From the NCBI GenBank assembly GCA_036872755.1, contig JAVHNS010000004.1:868001-932000 (forward strand): a stretch of 64,000 nucleotides of DNA, written 5' to 3'. Shown here one piece after another: positions 12,977 through 23,852 of this stretch. The notes below the pieces were generated by a model, which was not told the DNA's origin, made no database searches, and saw nothing but the letters and a program-made list of their open reading frames with translations. The stretch is from Orbilia blumenaviensis. Its lineage: Eukaryota; Ascomycota; Orbiliomycetes; Orbiliales; Orbiliaceae. Made by a program: the position numbers and the translations under genes. The first letter of the stretch is position 1. Every line of letters begins with the position of its first letter.

Positions 12977-15058
12977 TCAGCGAGGGCAGGAAGTAATATT
13001 CTCTAAAAAGTCGAATTCATGGTCGTTACGACACTCTGGTAAAGTTTCGATGACAATTGCGGCCCTCTGCATCTGGGTCCCGTCCCCAACCCAATCATCT
13101 GAATCTCGAGCCTGCTCAAAAAGAATGCGAAAGACATCTTGAAGGGTCCCCCCCTTGTCCAAAAACATTCTAGTGCAAGGAACCGCTTCTTTGTATGAGA
13201 AGTATGTGTTCATAACGTCACATACTGTTGGGAGCTTCCTCCTCCTCAGTGTCTCGGCGACAAAGAAAAATAGATTTGAATAACCCTGTTGAATGGGCTT
13301 TTCGGTCCTTATGATCTCTTGCAGCTCGGGTGTCAGATATTGCACGTATGCGCTCGGGTCCATGTCCCACATACTCGGGCCTTCGCCATTTCCGAGCATT
13401 TTGTGTATCCATCTGGCTTGGCACATGAGCGCAACCCTCATCCGTGGTGATAAAATACCAGAGATGCATTGACGACAAGTACATCCGAACTGCAATTGCA
13501 AGTATTTGTACCGAGGGAGATCTCTCAACCGTTTAAAGGCGGCCAAAGCATACACAGCGTTTTTAGGAAACCCAGTGAACGCTGCAGAGATGTCACTGAG
13601 GTCCCTGTTGGCACTGCCGTCCGGAGACTTCTCGATCCTAATCGTTCTCATTATTTCGAGTCTAGCCTTCAGCGCCTCCTCTGGCGTATAGCCTTCAACG
13701 TTTCGGGCTGAGCTAAGTAGATTGTCCTTGTTTGCGTTGGATAAAAGCCAAGCAATGGTTTTTGGTTTGAATCGCATAGCTGCGTGGTGTAAGGTATTGT
13801 TGAGGAAGCGATCAACGGAGTTTGTGATGTTTAGCTGAGATTTTGGAGGTTTGAAATTCCACAAAAATGCGACACATTCCTCATCCTGGAGGGTGAGTAC
13901 GGCGTGGTGCGTTACCAGGCGATCCCGTAGAAGTTTCATAGAACGGGATCTCGAAATATCTTCTTGGGATTTGGGAGCGCTTTGCTTGACTTTGGATTCC
14001 GGTGGTAACTCTGGATCAAAGGTAGGTTTTGCTGGGTTGAAGTCGTTCTCCGGAAGGATTGTGACCGATGGGTGACTTGGATCTGTGGGACGACCGAAAA
14101 ATCGAGAACTACCGATCCGACGGAATCCCGACTTGCGCCAGAATGAAATAATTTGTTCCATGGTGCGGGCTTCGATTTGGTGCGCCTTATACCATCCTTC
14201 ATTCTTGGTCCTTTCCTGGATTTCGTTCAGGAAGCACTGTGGCGAGACTATCGTAACGACCGGAGTCCGTCCTTCTCGACAGGACTTGGCGATCAATTCG
14301 TCTATTATCATGTTGCCAAAACCTTTTCGGCGCCACGCGGGAACAACATGGACGCATTCGATAAAAAATATGTCCCCATTATCTAATTCATCTCCCCAGA
14401 CCCCAGACCCTCTTTGAACCGGGTGGCTCTTGAAATGTTCTTTGAAGCGGCCATAGCGATTGAATAGGAAATACGCCATACGCCGGAATTCGGCGACTTC
14501 TTCGCTCATGGTCTTCCAGAAGATGTCTCGAATTTTGTCTTTGGCCAAATATTTACCCAGGCCAGTCCCAACAGCCATCCTATTTGCAGTAAGGTCAACA
14601 CGAATGGTTGTTAACCAATCCTCCCTACCAATCTTATCTTCGCGCACAAATGACTTGAAAATGAACTTGTAGAATCCAGTTTCAGAGGAAAATTCCCGGG
14701 ATTCGACCTCTTTTTCTGGTAGTATTACAGGTTGAGGGTTAGTAGGTTCCTCATCTGTGTCAGACTCATCGTCTTCGACCTCATCTTCTGATCCGCTACT
14801 TTCCACGGCTGCTCCTGATAGAGGAGTTAAGTCTGCGTTCCATTATTATTAGCCTCGGGTCTCTTCCGTGGAAAACGATGTAGATGCACGTAGAACTAGC
14901 CGCATTCATTGGCCAGCCATCCCAAATAAATAATAAGTTACAGAATAGTTCATACTAGTAAATTACATACCAGAAGGGATCCTATTCTTTCCTTTATCAC
15001 CCTGACGGTTGACTGAAAGTGAAGCCTGGGGCTTGCCACGTCCTGGCTCTGCATCCAT
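12977..15058 (-). CDS. GNAT acetyltransferase-like protein with ankyrin-like region
   Basis: Predicted acyl-CoA-dependent N-acyltransferase of unknown substrate. Exon 1 (14971-15058) starts at the ATG of MDAEPGRGKPQAS. A 138-nt intron (GTATGT donor, CGCAG acceptor, phase 1) joins it to exon 2 (12977-14832), giving 647 residues. The apparent start at 14806 is an internal GTG and not the true start. An acidic Ser/Glu/Asp stretch (about 39-58) precedes the GNAT core, whose acetyl-CoA loop is seen as WRRKGFG (about 196-202), followed by GNMIIDELI. Around residues 370-415 one or two degenerate ankyrin-like helices appear (LHHAAMRFKP, AWLLSN, GYTPEEALKARL). A later CTCRQC motif could bind metal or form disulphides. 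The order GNAT then ankyrin is a fungal architecture of unknown role; no signal peptide or TM segment is seen. The GNAT call is strong, the ankyrin call moderate. Confidence 0.85.
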
Positions 15059-15795
15059 TGTAAAGAACACGATGGGGCCCAAAGCACGACAGATTTATGT
15101 AAAGCTTACGCTATACTGCGAGTCTTTGACAATGGAGAAACGCGTTAGCACGATGGCGATTTAGAACCGACCGACCGAGTCCAGAACGAATTCGTAATCA
15201 TAAAATTTTGTAGTACTTCGGACTCCGAGATTTTGACTTCGGATGGTAGGGCTTATCGCTCGATGATTGGTACTTCGTATGATGGTTGTGATGGTTGCGA
15301 TGTTTGTGGGAGTGGTGGGTGATTTCATGAGGCCGATAACACTCATCACCCAGCTGACTACACGTACCACTGCCAGCATTTTCGAATATTTGTGTTGTCT
15401 ACCCTCCGACACTGTTGCATTATTTTTCGCTGATATCAAAAGCTTGGCTATCCTTAGCGCCGGGCCTTTTTTTTTCAACGAAAATACTTAATTGAAGTAA
15501 CGTTATAATTGCCGTTTATGTAATATACAATGGCATAGCAAATGGAGGTTAAGTTACATAATAAGCCTAATTGCTAATAAAGCTTTCCCTGGTGAAGGAA
15601 CTAGGGATTTTTCGGGATAAAGGGCCACTTCCAGGGAATATAATCGCACAATTGATTGAACAAAGAGACGAACCACAGGTAACACAATGTGCTAACCGTA
15701 TATCGCGGCCTTTTACAACTAGCTTCCAAAAAGAAACAGATCCGAAAGCAAAAATATGTCAAGAAAAGTAGCTCAAAAAACAGCAAAAAGATGAA
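15059..15795. other. Intergenic upstream of GNAT gene, no gene seen
   Basis: The interval lies between the start of the GNAT-ankyrin gene and the tRNA gene. Minus-strand open frames here lack recognisable motifs. It should contain the promoter of the GNAT gene near its left end. Confidence 0.5.
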
Positions 15796-15898
15796 TTCCG
15801 ACACCGGGAATCGAACCCGGGGCTGTTCGGTCCTATTCACTGATCCTATTGGATCAGATCTTGAGAGCGAACGATGTTAACCACTACACCATATCGGA
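15796..15898 (-). tRNA. tRNA-Glu (anticodon CUC) with intron
   Basis: Read on the minus strand, it folds as a complete cloverleaf. The acceptor stem TCCGATA pairs with TGTCGGA and the discriminator is A. The D-arm is GTGT-AGTGGTTA-ACAT, and the anticodon stem GTTCG pairs with CGAAC around a loop with anticodon CTC. The T-arm is CCGGG-TTCGATT-CCCGG. An intron of about 31 nt interrupts the loop after position 37, the canonical nuclear tRNA intron site cut by the Sen endonuclease. The mature tRNA is about 72 nt before CCA addition. The internal A and B boxes serve as the Pol III promoter. Confidence 0.93.
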
Positions 15899-16871
15899 GG
15901 TCGGTTTTCATGATTTGATATCAGCAAGATGGCAAGTTACATATATATACCTTTTAACTAAAAGTGCCAACTTGGTTTGGAGTCTCCAAAAAGGTTTCTC
16001 TATTGATATTACGTAGCCTAGATTCCAAAAAAGCTTCGAATCTTGGATAGTACTAGGCTAAGTAGTATGTATAGGCTCAGCTGATACTCAAACGGGCGAC
16101 TTCCCCAGCCCGGGGTTATAAGTGGAGTGGGGTTTTTAAGTATCTGGGTCTTTCTTGCTCATCAGAGTCTTTCTAGCCGATGGACCTTTGAAGCCCCGAA
16201 ACCTTCACGGCTCGAATAGACATGTTCTGCCTGTGAAAATCGAACTCACGTACCGCAACACAATATAACCTTACACCTTCCTTGTCGACATCTAAGCCAT
16301 GCTGTAGCTGGCGGAACCCGCAGGGTAAGATAACCATAATTTCCTTCCCAAAACATTTATAATAGCATAGAACTCGTGGGCTGGTTTACGTATCTGTTAG
16401 CGCAGGACCCTTCCACAGACTGGAATCTGAAAGGGTAACCTTTCCTTCTTGGTTGGCATTTTGGTTGTGTCGGGTGTGGCGCCCCTTGGCATCTACGTTG
16501 CAAACGCATCGACAGACGGGTTTTGTGTTATACTTCCCTTCATTCCACAAGATGTGGTCTGAGGTTAGTCCGAGATGCATCTACGACTATACCAATTCCA
16601 CCAAAAACAAAATATCCGATTCCTTTCAAATAAAATCCTAAAAATTTATGACCACTATATAAGCCTGATTTTTCACTACTCCTCTTCTCTTGTCCTTTTT
16701 GTTCCTTGTATCGCAGCAGCATCACACTCGTTCGATCTGTCGTTCCCTCTCTCGCTATATCTCTCATTCTTTCTTGAATAGTAGGATTATACTCTGCATC
16801 AACCACTCCTTTTTCTTCCGATATTTTTCATCTTTTCCGACATTCTTTTACAAAAAAAAATATCTTCCAAA
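15899..16871. other. Intergenic with tRNA-like fragment and promoter of the downstream gene
   Basis: Near 16,220-16,300 the minus strand shows a T-arm-like GTGAG-TTCGATT-TTCAC followed by AGGCAGA, without a matching acceptor strand or clean D-arm. This may be a tRNA relic. The right end is pyrimidine-rich and carries a TATA-type element, listed separately. No protein gene is seen. Confidence 0.45.
16656..16663 (+). promoter_or_regulatory. TATA-type box of the secreted KKE-tail gene
   Basis: TATATAAG lies about 210 nt upstream of the ATG at 16872 and is followed by a long CT-rich stretch (16,680-16,860), a common fungal arrangement where transcription starts in or after the pyrimidine tract. 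This rests on motif and position only. Confidence 0.5.
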
Positions 16872-17578
16872 ATGCAGATCCTCTCTATCGTTGCCGCCCT
16901 TGCCGCCGCTGGGTATGTTGCATTATCTACAAAACGATATATAGATAAATCTACAGAATATATGATACTAATAAGCAGTTCACAGCACCGCCTTGGCCAT
17001 CCCGGCCCCAATTCCAGAGCCAACAATGGCTCCTGAGATCATGGCCCCAATTGCCGCCCGCGCGATCTGCCGAACCGATTTGGTTTCGACCACCAACCCC
17101 GGAGTTTTCGGTTTCATGCACCTTAACCGCGGTGTCCATACTCAATACGAAAGTACCAAGTACGCCACGGAGACCATCGACCGTGACTGCAAAGGCTGCA
17201 TGTTGAACGTCAAATATGAGATGAGGGAATTTAGGTTCTTCGGCACCGGACCGGTATGCTTATATATCGTTGAAGCTATAAAATGATTCGATGACTAACT
17301 GATTGGATGTCTACTAGCTCATGAAACAAGAGAAAGCTACTAAGACCGTTCCCGGAAAGGTTACCACAAAGACTATATTCGTCTGCAAGACTTCCCCAGC
17401 TGTCATGGCGGCAAGGCCTCCAAAGGAAGGCCATAAGAAGGGCGACAGGAAGGAGGGCGAGAAGAAGGAGGGCGAGAAGAAGGAAGGCGAGAAGAAGGAG
17501 GAGAAGAAAGAAGAAAAGAAGGAGGAGAAGAAGGAGGAGAAGAAGGAGGAAGAAAAGAAGGAGGAGAAGAAGGATTAA
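16872..17578 (+). CDS. Small secreted protein with Lys/Glu-repeat tail
   Basis: Function unknown; predicted secreted. There are three exons: 16872-16912, 16986-17253 and 17318-17578, with introns of 73 and 64 nt, giving 189 residues. The start ATG follows an AAA context, and MQILSIVAALAAAG plus TALA form a clear signal peptide with likely cleavage after an Ala. The mature N-terminus is Pro/Ala-rich (IPAPIPEP). A central region has four Cys (AICRTD, DCKGC, FVCKT). The last 40 or so residues are a repeat of KKEGE and then KKEE units, ending in KKD. The first intron acceptor is the second of two nearby AGs (CACAG), the only one that keeps frame. The tail is extremely charged and likely disordered; it could bind polyanionic polysaccharides or nucleic acid, which is speculation. 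No known family is recognised. Confidence 0.82.
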
Positions 17579-18424
17579 AAAACGAACGTATGACGATATA
17601 ACAAGTGTCATCGCAAAATGTCAAGCTTTACGAGATCACGACGAAAGTTAACGAACCCACCCAAACCGCCTACATACACCCATCATCTACACATCAACGA
17701 ACTTATGACATCGGAAACGGAGTTTATTCGGAGTTATTACCGAATGGCGTTCTCATGAACTTTTTTTTTTTTTTTTTTTTCTCTTTCACTTTTCACGAAA
17801 ATATATACTACTACATGCACATTTTGAACGCAAATGGATGAATGAATCGAATGAAAGAGCATTGGTACTCATGATAGTAGTATCCTTGGGCTTGTAAAAA
17901 ATGCAACATTGATTGTTTTGCGAATTTGCGTTGTAGTCGGGAAGGCCAACCCGAATCGTAGGGTGTAACCGAAGTGAGATTCGCGAAGGGAAAGCAGAGG
18001 AATTCGAGTAAAGTCGAGGCAACTAAAGTGTCTCCCATTCTATTCTAGGTATTTACTACCTGAAATAGGCTACTATAGATGTAATAGGGGTTCTACAGCC
18101 GTAAGATACTTAATATGATATGTAGTAAACTGCCGTGAGCTAAAGTTCTGGGATTGTGTAACATATGTATATATGCCAGATCTAACTGGGCTAAACTAAG
18201 CATCAAATTGACAGGATCCGATGGTAGTAAACAAATAATTATAACTTTGCATTTCGAAAATCACGCTTGAGTAACACCTAGAGAAGTAATTGCAAGCAAC
18301 CTGGTTCAAAGAAAAGACTGCAAGGGAATAGCCTCGATAAACATGCGGTAGGAAAACAAGATAAAGTAAACGCCTGAAGAAAAAGACACACGCACTATCC
18401 TCAACCTTCCAATAACCTGTCTCT
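17579..18424. other. Intergenic between convergent genes
   Basis: This is shared 3' flank of the plus-strand KKE-tail gene and the minus-strand SMP/C2 gene. A T-tract of about 20 nt lies near 17,761-17,780. No gene is seen. Confidence 0.55.
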
Positions 18425-21400
18425 CTACATCCCCTGATTTAGTTCTGTCTCCAACCCAGGCTGTCTTCCCTTCATTCCAAATTTACCCTTAATCTTCTGC
18501 GCTCCAACCATTAACTCATCCTTCAAGAAAACCATATTCCTAGCCGGCTTCCACTGCATAATTCCCCGATGCTTTCTAAATTTCTGCCTCCTCTCTGCCA
18601 TTTTCCTTTCCTTTTTGGCCCTCTTAGCATCAGGATCCATTCCTCTCTCATCTTCACCTTTACTACCACTCTCCTCATCATTCTCGTCTTCGTCACTTGA
18701 CAGATCATGACGCTCGTCTACATCGTCTGGGTCATCGCCTGCGATCCTTCGGACATTTTCATCAGACACGAATTCGTCTTGATCATCCACAACGCTCATG
18801 ACTTCAGTTTTCCAATCCTCTTCGTTGATTATAATATTATCTCTGCTTGGGCGTTCTGTTTGTGAAGGCTCATGGCCACGTAATCTCGGTCTTGGAATAC
18901 TCTTCTTCTCCCCATTTTCATCTAGCATCTCCGATTCCTCGTCACTTGGTAAGTCCTCTGTTGCACCTGTTGCGATAAGCTTTTTAATCGTGGCACCGGT
19001 TTCTCGTTTAACTATCCTCCTTCTCGAACCTTCCGCAAGACAGGCTTCAAATGCATCAAAAGTCTCGCGGTCATCGTTGGTATCCATGTAGCTTCTGTGA
19101 GACTCATCGAGACCGTCTTTAAACCTCAAAGTAACGTTAAAAGTAGCAATCTGTTCCGCATTGATGTTTTCGCGGGAGCTGACATCTTTGATGTTATTCT
19201 GGGTAAGTGCGTTTGTATCCTTTGTCTTCCAGACGGGGAGTGATAGTTTGGTGGTTTGGTTGTCGATTATTTCGTTAAGCCAGTAGATGCAGTACGCTAT
19301 TGGCTTTCGAGACATACGCGAGTAGAATTCGAGCTTGAGAGAAGAACCGTACCGTTGGCGAACTGGAACACGGATTGTGAGGCCATTGAGGTTCCAGGAG
19401 ACACCGTTATCGTTGGATGCGAGACGGCGAGGGACCTTTTGTTGGTTACAGTCGCTGCTAAAGACAATACGAGAGTTTAGAAGCTCCTGTGCGCCGGGAC
19501 CGGTAACAGTCATAAGATCATCCATGACCTCGATAGAGCCAACATCCCAACCCAAGAGATTCCGGGGAACTTGGAGGTTGACGGAACGGAAAAGGATAGT
19601 AAGGGACACCATGCCGTAGCCAATGCCCCCATCAAGGGCGTAGAGGCGAGTGACAGTGCTACTAGTTTGTAGGGCTTCGGACAGTTTGATGGAACAGACA
19701 CCTAGTAGTGGATCGTGTTCTCTGTGACGTGAGTCCCTTGCTGCAACAGTGATAACAGCATTTCTCCAATCTCGAACGTATCTTTCGACGGCAGCTGAGA
19801 ACATAGGATTCGATGAAGAAACTTTTGTACGAGTCTTGAACGCGAGGACATCGTTAACCATTACAGTACAATATGCGTTAGGCAAATGACTGCCTTCCTC
19901 ATCTTTGTTTTCGCCAACTATCTGGGCTGGGCTGTATGGTCTAATCTTGCCAAATGTACCTTTACTGCGCTCAAATTCAAGGTGCTTGATTTCATGGATG
20001 GTGATTGAGACTACGCCGGTCGGGTAGTTCGGGTCTGGTGGCACATTCAGAGCCAGTTTATCATCTTCGCCGACCGGGACGGGAGTTTCTTCGTGGAATT
20101 CTTGTTTATGACGAAGTTCGCGAGGGACCCTAACGTCCTCACCTGTGGTTTTCATCGATTTTTTGAAGTCGGTACGGCGGAAGAACCCGATCTCCCAGTT
20201 GAGTTTTCCAGGTACTTCCTTACCATCCTTCTCTCCGATTAAGGTGTCGCTGCGGGTTTGCATTACGCCTGCGTTTTCGATAATATCATGGAGATCGAAT
20301 TCGATGCGCCCGACCATGTCATCCTTCCCAATTCGATCACTATCCCAGAGCTGGACTGAGAGTTTCTCGCCAGCCGTTATTTGTTGATTGTGAAGAAGGA
20401 TACAGGTATCCTCCTCCCAGGAAGGATTGCGGTCTTTGAGAATGACACGAGTGCAGTAGACCGGTTTTCCGAATTGACTAAAGGCGAGGGTAATATATGT
20501 ATCCGAACCGCCTCCTCGATCCATAGCTGGAATACCGGTGGCATCGTGGATCTTGACGTAAATGACACCGATAGCATCCGTCTCCTGCTGAACGCTAGCT
20601 CCCTCGATCATCTTACCGACATCCAAGCTGAGTGACTTGGGTGCTACGTACTCATCAAGGGCTGCACCGACAGCATAATTGACGAAGTTGCTAATCAATG
20701 GCAGATTCAAGACGTTGATTCCACGCTGGGTCATTGGTACAACAGAGACGCTGACCTTTGGAAGTCCCATGAATGTCATGGAAAGATTCTTGATAAATGG
20801 TGGATTGGGAGTCATTTGAAATCTCAACCGGACAGTCCCAACTATGCCTGACAATTCAGCGAAGATTGGAAGGGGGACACCAAACAGCCCCCGAACGCCA
20901 AGATAGAATGCGATTTCCAAATGTATATTCTGTGCTTTGCTAGCGACACCAGTCGCCTTGAGGGCATGGTAGGCGAAACTAGCTTCCAAGTTGTAATATT
21001 TGGAGGTTGGGTCATCTTCTTGTTCACGCTCTTTCTGCTTCTTGCGAGTTTCAGCTTCGGATAGCTCTGCGTTCAAAGGGTTTGTCTTGTTGCTGGCGGC
21101 GTCTGGAAGGGATCTCATGGATAGAATCCTGATTGGATTACTGCCTTGACTGATACCTGAGACTTTAACGTTTTCAATGACGCTGGCCGGTACTGAAGCT
21201 TGCATGATGTCTTCAAGAGTATCGGCGGCAGGCTGGAACATCTCTGGATTAATAAGTTGCCAGACAGTGCCAATGATTTCATTTAGCCATTCAGTTGTTT
21301 CTGGCATCAAAGACTCGACGGCGGCCTGTGCTCGCAACCGCTCACTCTCCCAGTTCCTGTCAATGGAATCCAATTGTAGGCGTTTGAGCCAGAGGTGTAA

Positions 21401-22069
21401 AGCCACGCTAAGAACTCCACCGATGAATGTAGACGCTACGAATCCCTTCCATTTCCCGCCGACGAATACATAGTTCAGAAAGACGGTACCCAGAACAACG
21501 GAGACAGTGAGTGCAGCTATCGCAGATTCAATTTTGCCGTGTAAAGTTTCTAGGTTTGCGGCAGGACTTGGGTGATAGAGGACTTTGGTCTTCGTCGAAT
21601 GTTGAGGAACCTCCTTCGATATCGTAGGATTGGCTTCTGGAGGAGCAAGGTCATCCATGATAAGCCTATAGTCCTCGCCGGAGCCCGTAGCCACGGCTGG
21701 AGCGTCTGCCCCGATGACTTCATTGGGACTGAGACGCTCGTTTTCCACCGGATCGATGTTTGCTAGAGGTACTGTGGCCTAGACTATGTCAGCCGCGGGA
21801 CTATTGATATTTGGATTACTATACGTGCATGTGCTGCATACCCTCGGCCGTCTAACGCTATCTCTGAAGTCTCCTTTGATATCCTGGATCACAACATTGC
21901 TCTTTGTGACTGGATCCACTACCAGTCGCCGATTTTTCTGTTGTTTGGTTTCATCTACATCGAGGTTGCTTCCTTCTTTCTTTTGGACATTCAATCGTTC
22001 TTGTAAAGTCTTTGCGAACCTTTGGGCGTTCGGGATAGGGTTTCGGGCGGTATAGACGGTTCGCTGCAT
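18425..22069 (-). CDS. SMP/C2-domain membrane protein, Mug190/tricalbin-like, paralogue 1
   Basis: Predicted ER-membrane protein that tethers or transfers lipid at membrane contact sites, as tricalbins and S. pombe Mug190-type proteins are thought to do. Exon 1 (21842-22069) and exon 2 (18425-21778) are joined across a 63-nt phase-0 intron (GTATGC ... GTCTAG), giving 1193 residues. Two adjacent hydrophobic segments at about 162-182 and 188-206 form a hairpin anchor. An SMP-like lipid-binding domain follows from about 230 to 460 (EWLNEIIGTVWQLI, IRILSMRSLPDA, LRFQMTPNPPFIKN). C2 domain 1 comes next, with VIYVKIHDATGIPAMD, SDTYITLAF and LWDSDRIGKDD (Asp loops kept, so Ca2+ binding is plausible). 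A second, more divergent C2-like unit contains VRDWRNAVITVAARDSR. The tail is acidic and then strongly basic. It is transcribed divergently from its paralogue at 23.9 kb. Confidence 0.92.
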
Positions 22070-23852
22070 TGTGATGGTGAACTTGCGAAAGGGCGCTCCA
22101 GGCCAGCGGAGGATGATTGTAGTCAGTTATCAGAGTACTTTTGCGGATTCTTACTTAGTTAATCAAGTATAGCTATGTGGCTAGGGGCTGAAGCTGATTA
22201 TGACAGGGACTCTTTGAAGGTGGTATAATAGTTGAAGTTTAGATGGTTTGAAATGAGTGAACGTCTTTCGCACAATACTAAGTAAACTACCTCCATGAGT
22301 ATAACAGGCTGGCGTGGGATCGAACAAAGGTTTGTTGGGTATGACGCTATCTGCGATCTTCCATGGCCATGCTTAGCTTAGGTTGGTCGAGAGATATGAA
22401 ATTCACCAGAATGGAGAGATTACAAGGATCCCCGCTATGATCCCTTTTTTTTTTTTTTTTTTTAATTCCGCCCAAAGTATAAAATCGCAAGCGAGCTATT
22501 TCGCGCGATTGGATTCAACGATCGAGAGTATAGCTGGTAAGTATAAGTGATATGATGCATATGCACACTATTATGGCAGAGGTCCATTCAATAGCTTGGG
22601 ATGCCGATTGCGTATGTGTGACCGTTGTTCCCCGCCGATTAAAGACTAGTGCCATATGCATGTTTCTGTCTCAGCTTTTTGAGGCCGCGATCTTGACACC
22701 TTGATAAAGCGATTACCCTTTTCGGACACATCGATGATGGTGAAGTGACGTCATAGCAGCGATAGCCTTTCTTGGACACAACACAGGCTTCAAACCTCAA
22801 CCTTCGACCCCGATCTCTCTCTCCCAACCCGAAACACTTGTGAGCGTCTTGGCATATCGATTCCACGTACTTTCCTTCCACACCGTTCATTATATCCTCA
22901 CGCCACTGACGCAGTATATCTATTGGGTTTTTTAGTGTATTTTTTTGTGATTTTGTGACAAGATTCGATTCGTGTTTTGGCCCAAGGAGGTTTATTGTTG
23001 TAGCATAATGTAGCGTGCAAGCGCAATGCAATGACGTCAGATAGCCCCATTACGTATTGGCCTCACCTTATCATTAAAATCTACAAACTCAGCTCAACTG
23101 CGGCCTGCATGGCCCTAGCTACTAGCATTGTAAACAAAACATTTCAATCCGATCGAATACATCAATCAGAGTGCAGATTGCTCGGACTATTCCTGTCAAA
23201 AACCTCTTAATCGTCCGATTGATAGACCCGTTCACACCAGGATTTTGGCCCCGGATATTGTTATAACATCATCGAATGCAGTTTAATTTTCTAAAACATA
23301 CTATATTGTAACCTCTTTATGAAAATAGAGCGACATAGGCCAAGTCTGATATAGCCTTCTTGATCCATGTTCTGGTAAACTCCGGATCCAACCATTTTGC
23401 AATTGGAGTTATCGCGAACACTGGTACTCACAAGTTCCTTCTTTTACATCAGCGTTCTCTTACTCTTGCACTGAGAATTTATCCCTATTCTGTTGAAGTC
23501 ATTTGAAAATTCAATATCAGTCTAGCCTGGTCTCGTAAACCAGCCTCAACGAAGCAGAACATAGCCCGAACCCGATCGAACTCTCAACAACTCAAATCGC
23601 GAGCAGACTCCCCCTCGAGGACTCCTCTACCAACGTTTAATCACACCATTTAGCAAACCTGCGTGGACCCGCTGTCAAGAACCCGTCAAACTGCTAACTC
23701 ACACGATCGATCATTGTTGACAACTTAGAGAGACTTAGTTGGATTCCAACGGATAAGGTTCACTGTAGGTATTTTAATTGACATGTTAGCTTTTACACAA
23801 CTAATGTTATTTTCAGCTCTTGAGTAGAACATTCTGTACCGATATTTCGAAG
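22070..23852. promoter_or_regulatory. Bidirectional intergenic region between divergent paralogues
   Basis: About 1.8 kb separate the two divergent SMP/C2 start codons, so the region must hold both promoters. A T-tract of about 20 nt lies near 22,444-22,463. A 130-codon minus-strand frame (22,639-23,031) is present but has no recognisable features, and I do not call it a gene. No individual promoter elements could be assigned. Confidence 0.5.

Noticed and set aside
14806..14806. Start of the GNAT gene at 14806
   Set aside because: The codon there is GTG, and an upstream ATG exon joins in frame through a standard intron.
15161..15478. 105-codon minus-strand frame left of the tRNA
   Set aside because: No recognisable feature; Thr/Ile-rich low-complexity composition and promoter position suggest chance.
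22639..23031. 130-codon minus-strand frame between the SMP/C2 genes
   Set aside because: It has no domain, signal peptide or paralogue, and lies in a shared promoter region; likely chance.
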